Shown here piece by piece: positions 1 through 11,400 of a DNA stretch of 64,000 nucleotides. The notes under the pieces are model-generated. The model was not told where the DNA came from. It worked only from the letters and a program-made list of their open reading frames with translations, and searched no databases. Made by a program: the position numbers and the translations under genes. Source of the DNA: Ailurus styani (taxonomy: Eukaryota; Chordata; Mammalia; Carnivora; Ailuridae); contig LNAC01000001.1 of the NCBI GenBank assembly GCA_002007465.1, forward strand, positions 6,119,085 through 6,183,084. The letters are read 5' to 3'. Every line of letters starts with the position of its first letter. The first letter of the stretch is position 1.

Positions 1-2082
1 GGGTGGGGGGTGGGGGGTGGTGCGGCACCGGAGGCGGAGGCAAAGCTTTAGGGTGAGCGAGGGTGAAAACGCAGGTGGGAGAGACAGCTGAGCCCGTGGG
101 GGCGGGGCGGGGCACTCACAGGATGAGAGGGGGTTGGAGACCCGGCCGGCCTGAGCCCTGAGCGCCGAGGGCCTCCGTGCCTGGGGGCTGGACGTCGTCC
201 GGCAGGCAGGGAGCAATCATGCTGTCCGAGCGGGGAGGATCCGTGTTTTGCTGGAAGGCAGGAACTGAGCTGGGGGGCCCCCCGGATGTGGTGGGGCAGA
301 CACAGGGCAGGCCGGCCGAGGCTCTCCCGCTGCTTCTTCCCCTCGCTCACAGACCGCCTTGCCCACAGCCTCTGTGCCCGTCACCCGAGGCTGGCTGCCT
401 CGGCAAACCGAATGCGTGGAGTCTAACCACAAACAAGATTCTGTGGTTGCTGCTTTTTCTTTCCCTTCCCCAAACACACACCCTCGAGGAAAGCTGTGAG
501 CCCTGTCTCTGCTTGTCTCCCTAGTAATACGACCCTTTCGCCTGAGACCGCTCAGGACTCCGTGAGGCCAGAGCCCAACCAAAAGGATGCTGCATGCAGA
601 TTGGGCCGTGAGAAACCCGTGTAGGAATTTGGTCTTAATTTTCCTTATGTCACACGAAGGAAGAACTATTTTGGTTCAGTTACATAAAGAAATTACCCAG
701 GGTGGACTTCTCTAATTTAGATCTTTCGGAGTTGGAAGCACAGCGTTCTGTGCTTTAGGAAGTCCTGGACTAGAACTTAGACCAGCAACACTCAAAGACT
801 CTTAATTATAGAATTAGGTCATCATGGGGGATTGCTATTATATGGCTGTACTTTATGCTTAGAGCTTTAAAAACATCTTATAGTTAACTTGCTGTGAATA
901 CTTTGAAATCAAAAAAGTATTCCAGTTAGAGTGAATTGCACCCCCGGCTGGACAAACGTCATTCACTGTTCTCCATGGCAAACCTTTGGGGAGAGGAGAT
1001 GGGGGGAGGGAGAGGGAGAGGGAATGAGGGAAAGGGAGCTCACATGGTTGGTGGCTAAGGAACGTAACTGGTTGTGACGTGGTATAAGTTGTGAACACAA
1101 AAATGTCTAACCCCGTGGGTTTGTTCTATTTTCTGCTGACGATATGCCCATAGTCAGGGTTAGGAACTAATAAGGAGATCTTAGAATAATCCTGTGCTGT
1201 TTCAGAGCATGAAATCAGCCTTTGGATCTTGAAATGAAAGGGAGCAAAATGACAAGCTTCCAAGGACGGTGGGTGGAGTCACGTGGGTGGGACGTGGGAG
1301 GAGGGGGCTGCACCGGTCCTCCTGGGCTGACTCCCGATGGGCCACTTCAGCTCTTTTCTCCAGGTTCACTCATACCCTAGGGTTGGTGGTGGAACCATGT
1401 AATCCTAAAACCCTGAAAAAAAAGTCAAACCCCATCATAAGCATCAGGACTGTTTTCTGTAAAAAGAGGGCTTATGTTGACTATGGTAGGAAAATGACTG
1501 ACAACCCATGGGTCCCTAACATGCAAAAGGAAGATCAGGAGACTGTACAGGAAGAAGAAAAAGAAACTTCTGTGAAAAAGACCACACGCTCTTTGTCCTT
1601 TCGGTTTTCCTTTTTATGAGCGCCAGTGGGCTGGAGTGGCCTGCAAAACACAACCAACATTTTCTTTATTTTTTTTCAAGATTTTGAGAGAGAGAGAGCA
1701 CTAGAGAGGTGAGGGTCAGAGGGAGAAGCAGACTCCCTGCTGAGCAGAGAGCCCAATGCGGGGCTGGACCTCAGGATCCTGGGACTCTGGGATCACGATC
1801 TGAGCTGAAAGATGCTTAACCGATGTAGCCACCCAGGCTCCCCTGACAACCAACATTTGAATAGCGGCAGGGATTGCCGGGATCAATATAGAAGTAATTC
1901 AAGACCTGGGGAATCATTCATCTGAATGGAGGCTTCCCTTAGATGCTGAGGTCCTGCCTTCTCCCGGGCTCATGGCAGAACATCCTGGTTGGCTGAGGCC
2001 TATGTTGAAAGCGGTCCCTCTTCATGGTTTGCTGTAATTAAATGGTAATAAACCATATTAGCGTTTTTTGTTTGGCCCTCAG
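1..2082 (+). other. MMP21 intron sequence upstream of the penultimate exon
   Basis: I could not find another MMP21 exon here. The first 600 bases are G- and C-rich with several GGGGCGGGG-like runs, perhaps the edge of a GC-rich intron. The rest is plain sequence with one Can-SINE at 1663-1845. Open frames of up to 121 codons show no hemopexin or protease motif. Confidence 0.5.
1663..1845 (-). mobile_element. Can-SINE in MMP21 intron
   Basis: This is a reverse-oriented tRNA-Lys-derived SINE with T-rich start, GAGAGAGAG block, CCCTGCTGAGCAGAGAGCCC and an end resembling GCCACCCAGGC. It is flanked by a perfect 13-base target duplication, ACAACCAACATTT, at 1650-1662 and 1846-1858. Confidence 0.85.
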
Positions 2083-2255
2083 GGAATCAGTACTGGAGAT
2101 ATAACAGTGACAAGGATCAGACCTACACAGAAGATGAGCAAGGAAGAAGCTATCCCAAATTGATTTCAGAAGGATTTCCTGGCATTCCAAGTCCCCTGGA
2201 CACTGCCTTTTATGACCGAAGAAAGCAATTAATTTACTTCTTCAAAGAGTCCCTC
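2083..2255 (+). CDS. MMP21: MMP21 penultimate coding exon
   Basis: The acceptor is a pyrimidine-rich tract ending CCCTCAG just before 2083, and the donor is CTC|GTAAGT at 2255/2256. The first two bases finish a split codon (Gly if the missing base is G). Then follow 57 codons, from [12 protein letters not shown] to YFFKESL. This is one hemopexin blade plus the start of the next strand set. Confidence 0.9.
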
Positions 2256-2808
2256 GTAAGTGGCAGGCTTTCCAGTCTAATGTTGCTTCTTCACCCCTAC
2301 TTGAAATTCAGGTTCTTCATTACAAGTTGTTCTCAGTTGCCTCGGGCCTCTACGGCCATGGCAGATTCCATCATACGGAAAATGAAGAACTTCAAAGCCC
2401 AGAGTATTCGGTGCAAAGCCGCAGATTTACTTATCTTGCTCCTATAAATTAACTTAAAAATCAATGGTTTTCAGAAAAGCCAGTCTTACTCTCTTACTTG
2501 CTTTGCAGGTGTTTGCATTTGATGTCAATAGAAATCGAGTACTTGAGTCTTATCCGATGAAGATCACCGAAGTGTTTCCGGGAATAGAGCCACAGAACCA
2601 TCCCTTCAGGAATATCGACGCAGCCTATTACTCCTACGCACACAACTCCGTTTTCTTTCTCAAAGGCAACTCATATTGGAAAGTAGTTAACGACAAGGAC
2701 CAACGACAGCATCCTTGGCTCCCTTCAAATGGCTTATTTCCGAAGCAGTCCATCTCAGGGCAGTGGTTTGACATTTGTGATGTCCACACATCCTCCCTGA
2801 ACGTGTAA
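2083..2808 (+). CDS. MMP21: MMP21 (matrix metalloproteinase 21), 3' part: last two coding exons, join 2083..2255 and 2509..2808
   Basis: MMP21 is a secreted zinc metalloproteinase needed for left-right axis patterning in vertebrates (known of the family). Only the C-terminal hemopexin part lies here; the signal peptide, prodomain, catalytic domain and first propeller blades must be left of the window. The two exons join in phase to give 156 residues before a TAA stop. Hemopexin-blade motifs are clear: NQYWRYN, a blade ending LDTAFYD, then [20 protein letters not shown] followed by SYWKV. The single Cys in WFDICDVH, near the end, matches the cysteine that closes the propeller by disulfide in MMPs. 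The C-terminus DVHTSSLNV resembles the human MMP21 end as I remember it. No frameshift or early stop is seen, so the gene looks intact here. It runs tail to tail with EDRF1, the neighbour also seen in human. Confidence 0.9.
2509..2808 (+). CDS. MMP21: MMP21 terminal coding exon
   Basis: The acceptor is TTGCTTTGCAG before 2509. The exon enters in phase 0 (VFAFDVNRN...) and gives 99 residues to the TAA at 2806-2808. It holds the last hemopexin blade and the conserved terminal Cys (WFDICD). The reading frame stays open left of the acceptor to an in-frame ATG at 2464, but that stretch lies inside the intron and is not coding. Confidence 0.9.
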   Translation: MFAFDVNRNRVLESYPMKITEVFPGIEPQNHPFRNIDAAYYSYAHNSVFFLKGNSYWKVVNDKDQRQHPWLPSNGLFPKQSISGQWFDICDVHTSSLNV

Positions 2809-4580
2809 TGAGAAAAATGGGCAAATGGAGTCAAAGAATTTCTCATCTAAGAGAAAGTCTGGTTTCTTTTTGCAAAGGAAACAAACCAGATTTTAGTAAC
2901 TGAAGCAAAAAGGGCTAAAACCCGATGGAAAAAACATCACTTGGACTTTGAAAATACTTGATTTAAAAGTGCATTTCTCAGGCAAAAAAATAATCCACTG
3001 AATAATTTTGCCAATCTCTTAGGAAAGATTAAAGAAAAGAATCCTGAGGAATCCCTGTCTCTCCACCACCTGTCCCCCCTGCAACCCGATGTCATGGGTG
3101 GATGGAAACAGAGCTATAGCCATAGGATCCAGTCATGGAAGGAAACGCAGCTCCCTGGGAGCATTCAGTGGAAAAGGTCACAGATTTCAAATTGACTACA
3201 GTCCACAATTCCTGTCATAATAATTTATGTTTTTCTAATACAGGACAGTGTACAGGTTTTCCCATGTGTTTCTCTCTTGGTCTTCACAAGGCTGGCAGAG
3301 CGCCGGGGGACCTGTGCACATTTCTGGTGGAGGAAACTGAAGTTCACACCTGTGTCCTTCCCAGAGTCAGACGCAGTGGTCGCTGGCGACCCTCACCTCT
3401 GTGCTCCAGCCCAGCGTCCGGGCAACCTTCTCTCCATCCCTGCCCTGAAGTTAACTGCAAAACAAGTCATCTCGGTGATCAGGCCGCGGATGGCACAGTT
3501 CTTCTCAAGCAACAGCCTAAGACATGAGCACTTTAAGCAGCACGAATTTAAAGTCAGCAGATGACAAAAACATTGAAAAAGACATCTCCCCCCGTAGGGA
3601 TGTTCATATTCTTGCTTTGACAAGGGAAGACAGCTAGAATTGGTACCTTCTTGCTTAAAAACAAATACTCCTCTGGACGAAAAGGCTGTTCAGCCAAGGA
3701 GAGGTCAGAAAACAAGACAGGGAACTCAACCTCCCTGACGCCGGCTTGCTTCAAAATCCGACCTTCCCCATGGAAGCCGTGCAGGCTTAACACACGGAGA
3801 AGCACTTGCTGACGGGGGACGCGAGTGACCGCTGTCCTGACGGGAGACATGGAGGATTCTGTGCATCGGCTTCATGACTTAGTCAAAACTTTAAATGTCT
3901 CAGTGACTTTCGAAAATGGATGCAAATCTGTCCCAAGAAGTGCAAACTAAGGAACAAGGAAGTGGACAAACGGCCAGGGGCCAGTAGCTCTGCCAAGCCA
4001 GGACAGGTGTCCACACACTGCCAAGGAAAACACCTGAAAGTTTTGGTGCGTGAGAAAGCGCTCCGTAAAGACTCAGCTTAAAACACCTTTCCATATAGTA
4101 CAGATTCCTCCAGAGAGGTGTGGCTGCTGAGCGGAGGGGTTCTGCAGCATCTGCAGGGAAAGGGGTCTGCAGATGGTGGGAAGGAGGTCAGAGTGGCCCT
4201 CAGAGCCAGGCCACAGAGCTGGAGGCAGGGCAGGCTCTTGTCTACAAAGGCCTCATGCACCAAAGTCCCAACCATCCACCCGACAGGAGAGAGTATGCTT
4301 GATTTCTGTTCCATTTCCTTGAAACGAGTTTTAGTAGGACAGGACAAGCACAGCATCACAGGCTGTAGGCACAGAAGAAAACAGAGGCTGTCTGTACACC
4401 ACTGGACAGAAGCCGCACAGCAATAGTGGTGAGTCATGAGTGTGACGTTCTAGTGAGAACTTAGTGAGTGTGGCACAATTTTATTTTTAATGTTCTAATC
4501 TTTCCTTTGTAAAATTCACTCGTTAAACCAGTTCAAATCAAAACTCAAAGTGAAGAATGTGAAATGGAAAAATACAAAGA
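2809..4580. other. Convergent intergenic segment with MMP21 3' UTR
   Basis: This is unique sequence between the MMP21 stop and the EDRF1 3' end. An ATTAAA at 3028-3033, about 220 bases after the MMP21 stop, is a possible poly(A) signal, and a canonical AATAAA follows at 4588-4593. No SINE and no coding signature is seen, and the short open frames overlap on both strands without recognisable motifs. The real MMP21 transcript end cannot be fixed from sequence alone. Confidence 0.4.
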
Positions 4581-4587
4581 CATTTTA

Positions 4588-4606
4588 AATAAATAATTTA
4601 TTTATT
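4588..4606. terminator. AT-rich palindromic element with AATAAA on both strands
   Basis: AATAAA occurs on the + strand at 4588-4593. Its complement TTTATT occurs at 4597-4602 and again at 4601-4606, so both strands carry a canonical poly(A) signal within 19 bases. For EDRF1 (- strand) the following sequence is T-rich with a TGTCTTTGT stretch, as expected of a downstream element. This would give EDRF1 a 3' UTR of about 680 bases. A further TTTATT lies at 4480-4485. Use by MMP21 is only a possibility. Confidence 0.45.
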
Positions 4607-5266
4607 CAAAATAGTTTTCTTACCTCATTCACAGTTTCAAGTTTAAAATGAAAAAAAAGTGGGGGGGGGAGTAGTACCTATTCTTGATCAACTGTCATAC
4701 AAAGTCAAAGAAGAGCGGATCCTTTCAGAACATGCACTAAATACAGACACCCGCACAATGGCCAGTCTCCACCAAATCCTGCACCAAAGCTGAAGAGGGA
4801 CGGGCTTCCTTCTGTGCAACTGGGAAGGAGACCCGCAGATGCACAGGACGTTTCCTTAACCCATCTGAACCCCTAACATCATCTGGATAAAAGTTCCCTT
4901 GACCAAAGTAACATCATCCAAAGTAATTATTATCTTAAACCCATGTAGCTTAACATACTTGAAAAACGTCTCCAGGTGTACCGGCCGCCGTAGCAAGTCT
5001 GTGGGCACTGAGGTACCGTGTACGTCTCAAAGAAACAAATGCTGGGAACCCCAAGTCTGATTCCGGGTTTAGCACTTCCAATGCAGAAGTCCAAGAGCTT
5101 GACCATGACTCATCTGTCACGGGAAAAGAGAACTCTGTGTTTCCACTGCCGGGCCTGCTGTAAGAGATTTCCGTCGTATTTACTGGAACGAAGCACCGAA
5201 TGGACAGACTCGCCCCCGAGCGCAGAAGGCACTGAGCGTCTCTGCGGCCGGAGCCCGGGGCCCGGG
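4590..5266 (-). other. EDRF1: EDRF1 3' UTR (inferred)
   Basis: This is the sequence between the EDRF1 stop codon (5267-5269 on +) and the first canonical - strand poly(A) signals at 4597-4606. It is largely unique sequence with no recognised repeat. The end point is inferred from the AATAAA hexamers. Confidence 0.45.
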
Positions 5267-5423
5267 TCACTGCCCGCCGCCGCCTCGAGAGAGTTGATCC
5301 AGCAAGCGCACGAGCACGTCCACTCTCTCCGGGAGAGTTGCGTTTTTGTTAGCCGTAGCTCTCAGAAGCTGCGAGTAAATCTGCTTGTTGGTTTTGAGGA
5401 TTGCATCTTCTTCAGTATTACTG
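5267..5423 (-). CDS. EDRF1: EDRF1 terminal coding exon 25 (residues 1182-1233)
   Basis: The acceptor reads GAACGCAGCAG, a tandem CAGCAG; the first gives ...TSSNTEEDAILKTNKQ. The exon ends VLVRLLDQLSRGGGGQ with TGA at 5267-5269 (+). The last 15 or so residues differ from, and are about five residues shorter than, the human end as I recall it, and lie in GC-rich sequence. Confidence 0.92.
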
Positions 5424-8400
5424 CTGCGTTCAAACAAAAACAAAGTAGTGAAGTGCGCAGCGACACCCACCACCAACTCAACAAGAAATGCAAACAGTAC
5501 CCAGGTGCAGCCCGTCACTCTTCACGGGGATGCTTAACCAACTGAGCCATCCAGGCGCCCCATCTCCCAATTTCTACGTATGACTCTCATCCTTAATCAA
5601 CTCTCATCAATAGTGTCACTGAGCCATGAACTCTAACAAGAAGGGTCCCAACATTTCATTGGCTTATCTTTTCTCCAAAGGCAACCACCATTCCTCTATT
5701 TTCCTTTTAATTATCTTTACCAAATATTAAATGTACCTAATTAAATGGCCAGGAACAGCCCATAAAGCTAAAAGATCTGCTCTCTGCACTATGGTCAAGT
5801 ACTTTCCAAACCCTCGGAGATTACTTCTATTTTTCAAGGTTTTTCATTCTATGAAACCCCAAAGCCATCAAAAAAGATCAGGAGGCTCTATGTGCTAAAG
5901 CAATGAATCTTAAAATACAGTACAAGAGTGAATAAATTCTTCATCCAAAAAGAAAACAGAACCCAATAGACAGAAAAGCATTTCTAGCAGGTAACACTGG
6001 TCATAAGAGGAAGTTAGTTGTCATAAGAGCGTTCTAAGAAAATTAAGATTTTTAATTACCAAACTGTTTCTCTTTAAAGCAGGGTTGTGGTAAGTAGAGA
6101 ATAATCAAAAGAACACATACTATTTCCTTTCTTTTAAAGTCCAGTCCCAGGGTGCATAGATGGCTCCGTCACCTAAGCGTCTGCTTTTTGCTCAGGTTAT
6201 GATCCCAGGGTCCTAGGATGGAGCCCTGAGTCTGCTTCTCCCTCTCTTGCTGCCCCTTCCCCCCAGTTGCGCTCTCACATAAATAAAAAACATTAAAAAA
6301 AAAAAAGTCTAGTTCTGGCCTCCCTTCACTCCAAACAGGAACGCTCACGGACTGTGGTGAGACAGCACAGGCGAACTCCCTCCTCACAGTAAAATCCCAT
6401 GTTTCCATGTGCAATCAAGTGTCACAGGAGAGACGCAGTCACTAACTTAGTAACCAGTTTCTCTAGATTTTGAAGCCTAGCAACATATAAACTGTATAAA
6501 CATAAATATCACATTTAATAGTCTTTTACTTCATAAACCTTGAAAAATGAACACAAATTAGGTAAACAGGGCTTCATGCATTATGCGTGAAAACTTCAGA
6601 TTGTAATTTTTTCAACGGGATATTAATAACCTGAAAAAACAGATTAGAAGACCCTCCACTAAAATAAAAATTACTTAAAGCCATACAGATGAGTTTTTAA
6701 AAATTTTTATTTTATTTGTTTTTAAAGATTTTATTTATTTATTTGGCAGAGAGAGAGAGAGGGAACACAAGCAGGCAGAGAGGGAGAAGCAGGCTTCCTG
6801 CTGAGTAGGGAGCCCAACGAGGGGCTCAATCTCAGGCCCCTGGGATCATGACCTGAGCCCAAGGCAGATGCTTAACGACTGAGCCACCCAGGTGCCCCAT
6901 TTTTTTTTTTTTAAGTTATTTCTTAGAGTGTGCGTGCGAGTGTGTGGGGATGGGGGAGAGAGAATCTTAAGCAGGCTCCAGGTCCAGTGCAGAGCTGGCC
7001 TGGGGGCTCGATCTCATGACCCCCGAGATCACAATCTAAGCTGAAACCAAGAGCTAGACGCTTAACCAACTGAGCCACCCAGGAGCCCTGACAGTTATGT
7101 TTATAAAAGATGCTACAAGACTGAAGCATCACCTGCTCGCTAACTACCCAAACCAGCAATTTGTGTAAATCGGTGAATCATTGTTTCTCACATATCCTAT
7201 GTTTATATTGCCACCTTGTGGAAACCCAGAAAAAATTTTAAAATTTACTCACTGTTGTTAAACAGGAAAGCCGTAAAGTTTTTCAACTGTATGTCACTAT
7301 TTGGACTGTCTGCTCTGCCTTTTAGTTCTTTGACTCTTCAGAAGACAGGCATCACCTACTGAACCACACTCCATGCTGGGTGCAGTGACAGGACACAGAG
7401 CCAACCCCGAAGATGAACAACGGGGCTGAGACGGCAGCGCCCCTAAGACTGAGCGCTCCTCCCCAAACAAAAGCTCTCCTTGGGCCACAGAGAATTATCT
7501 GGAAGCATTTACTGGAGAGGGTTTCTGCTCAGAATGAAGAGAGCAGGAAAATGTCTCATACCCACCTTTTTGACAAACATAGCAATACAAAGCAGGACAA
7601 ACTACAGGTTCATGACTTTGCATGAATATATCAAAGAGCTGGGGTCGCCAAGGCAAGCAAGGAGTCTGAAAACTAAGGACAGACAAGGAGACAGGGAAGT
7701 CGTTCCTCTGGGGCAGATGCAGCCAGATACCTAGATACTGCTAAGAATTTAGCTAAAATAGTTAACTGAGCTGGAAGAGGTGGTGTGAGGGCTGGTGAGG
7801 GAGTTCAGGGCCCCTGGGGGCTGCAGATACAGGAAGAGCTCACCTTGTCTTGTAGGCTTTTCTTCAAGGGCCCTATCAGATGCTCACATAAAAAACCAGT
7901 AAGAGCCCTAAGAAAGCGACCTTCATGCGGGCTGGGCAAGGGGGCCAGCAGAGCTACAGGAGGGCGGGCAACCCCACCCAGGCCCTTTTCTCCAAGGAAT
8001 GAAAGCCTTAATCTGCAGGATGTAGTCCAGGGAGAGGAAGGCAAGGAGCACTGGCAGCCTCGAGGCACTGGTGAAAGTCAATGTAGACAAAGCCACTCTT
8101 CCCTGGGGCGGGGGGCAGGGGCAGGAGCAGTGTGAGGCCACACACCTGGCTCTTAGGCACCCAGTGTCTGCCTAAGACGGAGGCTTACCAGAAACAACTG
8201 AGAAGGCCTGGCCCACCCTCTTCCTCTCGCAGCCTAGAAGCACTGGAGGACTAGCAGGACTGGATACAGCTGAGAGAACTGTAAGAGTGTGAAGACAGAC
8301 CCTCTAAAGTACCACAAACCTTCCTTAGGAAAACTCTAACGCTAAAGGTGGAGGAGACATTCAGAAAAACCCTCTGCAGACCAGCCCCACACGAAGCACA

Positions 8401-11400
8401 GGCCCCGCCTGAGGAACCTGAAGGCTGCCGGACATGAAAAGTAACCACAGTGACACAAAAACTCAACCACAGCTCAGCTTCAGGATAGAAAAACGAACTC
8501 AACCCCCCATAGTAGAGGCCTAGCATGGGACAGGTGTAAGAACTTTCCAAGCACGAAAATTATTTCCCTCAGGCTGAGATGCCCAGACTCCCCTAACTAG
8601 GGGATGTAGAAAGGTAAGGAGACAACACACACCAAGAGACAAAGAATCAACAGAAACAGACTCAGATATGACAGAGATGTTAGAACTATTTGAAAGGTGA
8701 TTTAAAATGACAATGATTAATATATTAAAAGGCCTGATGGAAAATGTGGAGAATGTGCAAGATGGTCACTTCAGCAGAGATATGGAACCTACAGAAAAAA
8801 CCCACTGGGAATCCCAGAAATGAGGAACACAGTCAACAGAGACAGAATGCTCTTGACAAGTTCAATTGTAAATGACACAAAATTAAGAATCTGTGAACTT
8901 GAAGACAGGTTAGCACAGGTAAGACTGGCATCACAGAGAAAGAATGAACACAAGAAATAAAAACACCAAGGAAGGAAGGAGAAATGACAACACACCCAAG
9001 AATATCATGTTCAAACTGCTGGGCAGTGGGGAGAGAAAATCCTGAAAGCAGCTGGAGGAAATAAGTCACATTAAATACCTGAGAACAAAGGTAAGAATCA
9101 GAGCGGGCTTCCTGTCAGAGAACACGCAAGCCAGAAGGCAAGGGAGGGACACCCTTCAGGCAGGGATAAAAAAGTCTGCCAGCCTAGAACTCTGTACCCA
9201 GCTAAAACATCTCCCAAAGCTGAAGGAGGAACAGACTTTCTCAGACAATCAAAATGGAAGAATTCTTTCATTTGATGAAAGATGTTACGATGTTACAGGA
9301 CACAGACAGAAAATGGTATCTACACCAAGAAGAGCACTAGAAATGGAATAAGTGAAGGTAAAATAAATTCATATAAAAGCAAGTTTTTCTATTTTTAATT
9401 GCTCTAAAATGTAACTATCTAAAGCAGAAACCGTAGTAGTACTGTGTGTTTGTAACATATGTAAAAGCAAAATGAATGGTAACACAACTAGTAAGAGGGA
9501 AGAACTGGGAGTGACTATCTGAAGGTCTTCATACAACATGTGGTGCCACAGAATATCACGGGAAAGTGATCTCTGATTAAAGAGGTAAACCTAAACCCTA
9601 GGGCAAACACCAGAACGTTTAAAAAATAGTATAAATAATACACCAATAGTGAAATCAAATGCAATCATAGAAAATGTTCAGTTAACTTGGTAAGGCAGAA
9701 AAAACAGCTAGCTAGATGATAGATTTTATCTAATTATATATTAAATCACCTTAAATGTGAATGGTCTGAAAACACCAATTATAAGTTTTGATTAAAAAAA
9801 GCAAGGCCCAGTTATATGTCATTTATAAGAATCTCACTTTTACTAAAAATGGCATAGTTAAGGTTAAAAGAAAAGAAAGAAAAAAGACTTTAACCAAAAG
9901 AAAGTTGAGTAGCAATATTAAGATAAAAAACTGATATCACATGATAAGGGGGACAATGCTCCAAGACAGAACAATCCTAAATGTGTATGCATCTAAAAGT
10001 GCCCACATCAATACAGAGGAAACAAAACTGACAGAACCAAAAAGAAAAACAGATGAATCCACAACTGTAGTTGGAGAATTCCATTCCTCTCTTAGTAATT
10101 GATAAAATAAGTAGAAAGTCAGTAAGAATACAGAAGACCTGAATAATACTATAAACCAACTTAACTGACATTTCCAAGAAATGCTCTATCCAAGACAGCA
10201 GGATACCCATATATTTCAAGTGCACATGGAAAGACAAACCATACTCTAGGCCATAATACAAACATACACAAAAAAGAGAACTCATATGAAGTTATGGTCT
10301 CAGTGCATAATGGAATTACTAGTAATCCATAATAAAGATGACCTGGAAAGTCCCACTATTTAGAAACTAAAGCATGCTTCTAAATAACACAGGGGTCAAA
10401 GAGGAAGTTTCAGGGGATATCAAAAATATTAAGCTGAAAGAAAAAGAAAATAGATTTGTGAGATATAGCAAAAGCAGAGTGAAATTCATAGTAAATGCTT
10501 ATATTAGAAAAGAGAAAGGGTCTCAAGTCAATAATCTAAGCTTCTATTTTAAGAATCCAGTAAAAGAGCAAATTAAACCCATAATAATTAGCAGAAAGAA
10601 AGGTACATAGAGAAATGTATAAATCAATGACACTGGAAATAGAAAAACAATGGGGAAAAAAAGATCAGTCGAATAAGCCAGTTCTTTGAAAAGATCAATA
10701 AAATTGATGAACTCCTAATCAGACTAACCAAAAAGAAAAACAAAACAAAACACAAAAGTTGGCAATATCAGGAATGAAAAGAAGACTATCACTGCAAACA
10801 CCTTAAGACATTAACAGGATAATATGGAATACTGTGAACCTATTCATCTGACAACACTAAAATAGACTTTCATTCCTCAAGAAGAAAAAGCCAACTTGAA
10901 TAGTGCCTTATCTACGAAAAGAAATTAAACTCATTGTGAAAAACTTTCAATAAAGCCAACTCTAGGTTAAGATAATTTCACTAGTAAATTCTAACAAAAG
11001 TTGAGGGAAGAAACAATAACTCTATACTTCTAAAAACTAGAAAGAAAACACTTGCAAATTGATTTAATAATGCCAGCACTGCTCTTGTCCCGAAAGCAGA
11101 CAAAACCACAAGACCAGAACTGTGATCACACTACAGGAGAGAACCATCCTCACAGACAGACACAAAAGTCCTCAACACAGTATAAGCACACGGAATCCCA
11201 GGGATACCCAAGAATGACACATGCCAACAAAGTGGGGTTTATCTCAGGACTGCAAAGCTGGTTTAACATTCAAAAAAACCAAATGAGCTCCAGCACATCA
11301 ACAGACTAAAGAAGGAAAACCATGTGGTCATTTCAATGTGTGTACCAATAAATGTCGCACAAAAATTCCACATCCATTCATGATAAAAACTAGGAAGAGA

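Noticed and set aside
177..582. Open frames of 115 and 121 codons on opposite strands at the left end
   Set aside because: They overlap in GC-rich DNA, show no MMP21 or other motif, and lack sensible splice context.
1269..1619. 116-codon + strand frame with Lys/Glu-rich end, considered as an earlier MMP21 exon
   Set aside because: It has no hemopexin motif (no YWR or DAA pattern) and low-complexity composition, so it is taken as intron.
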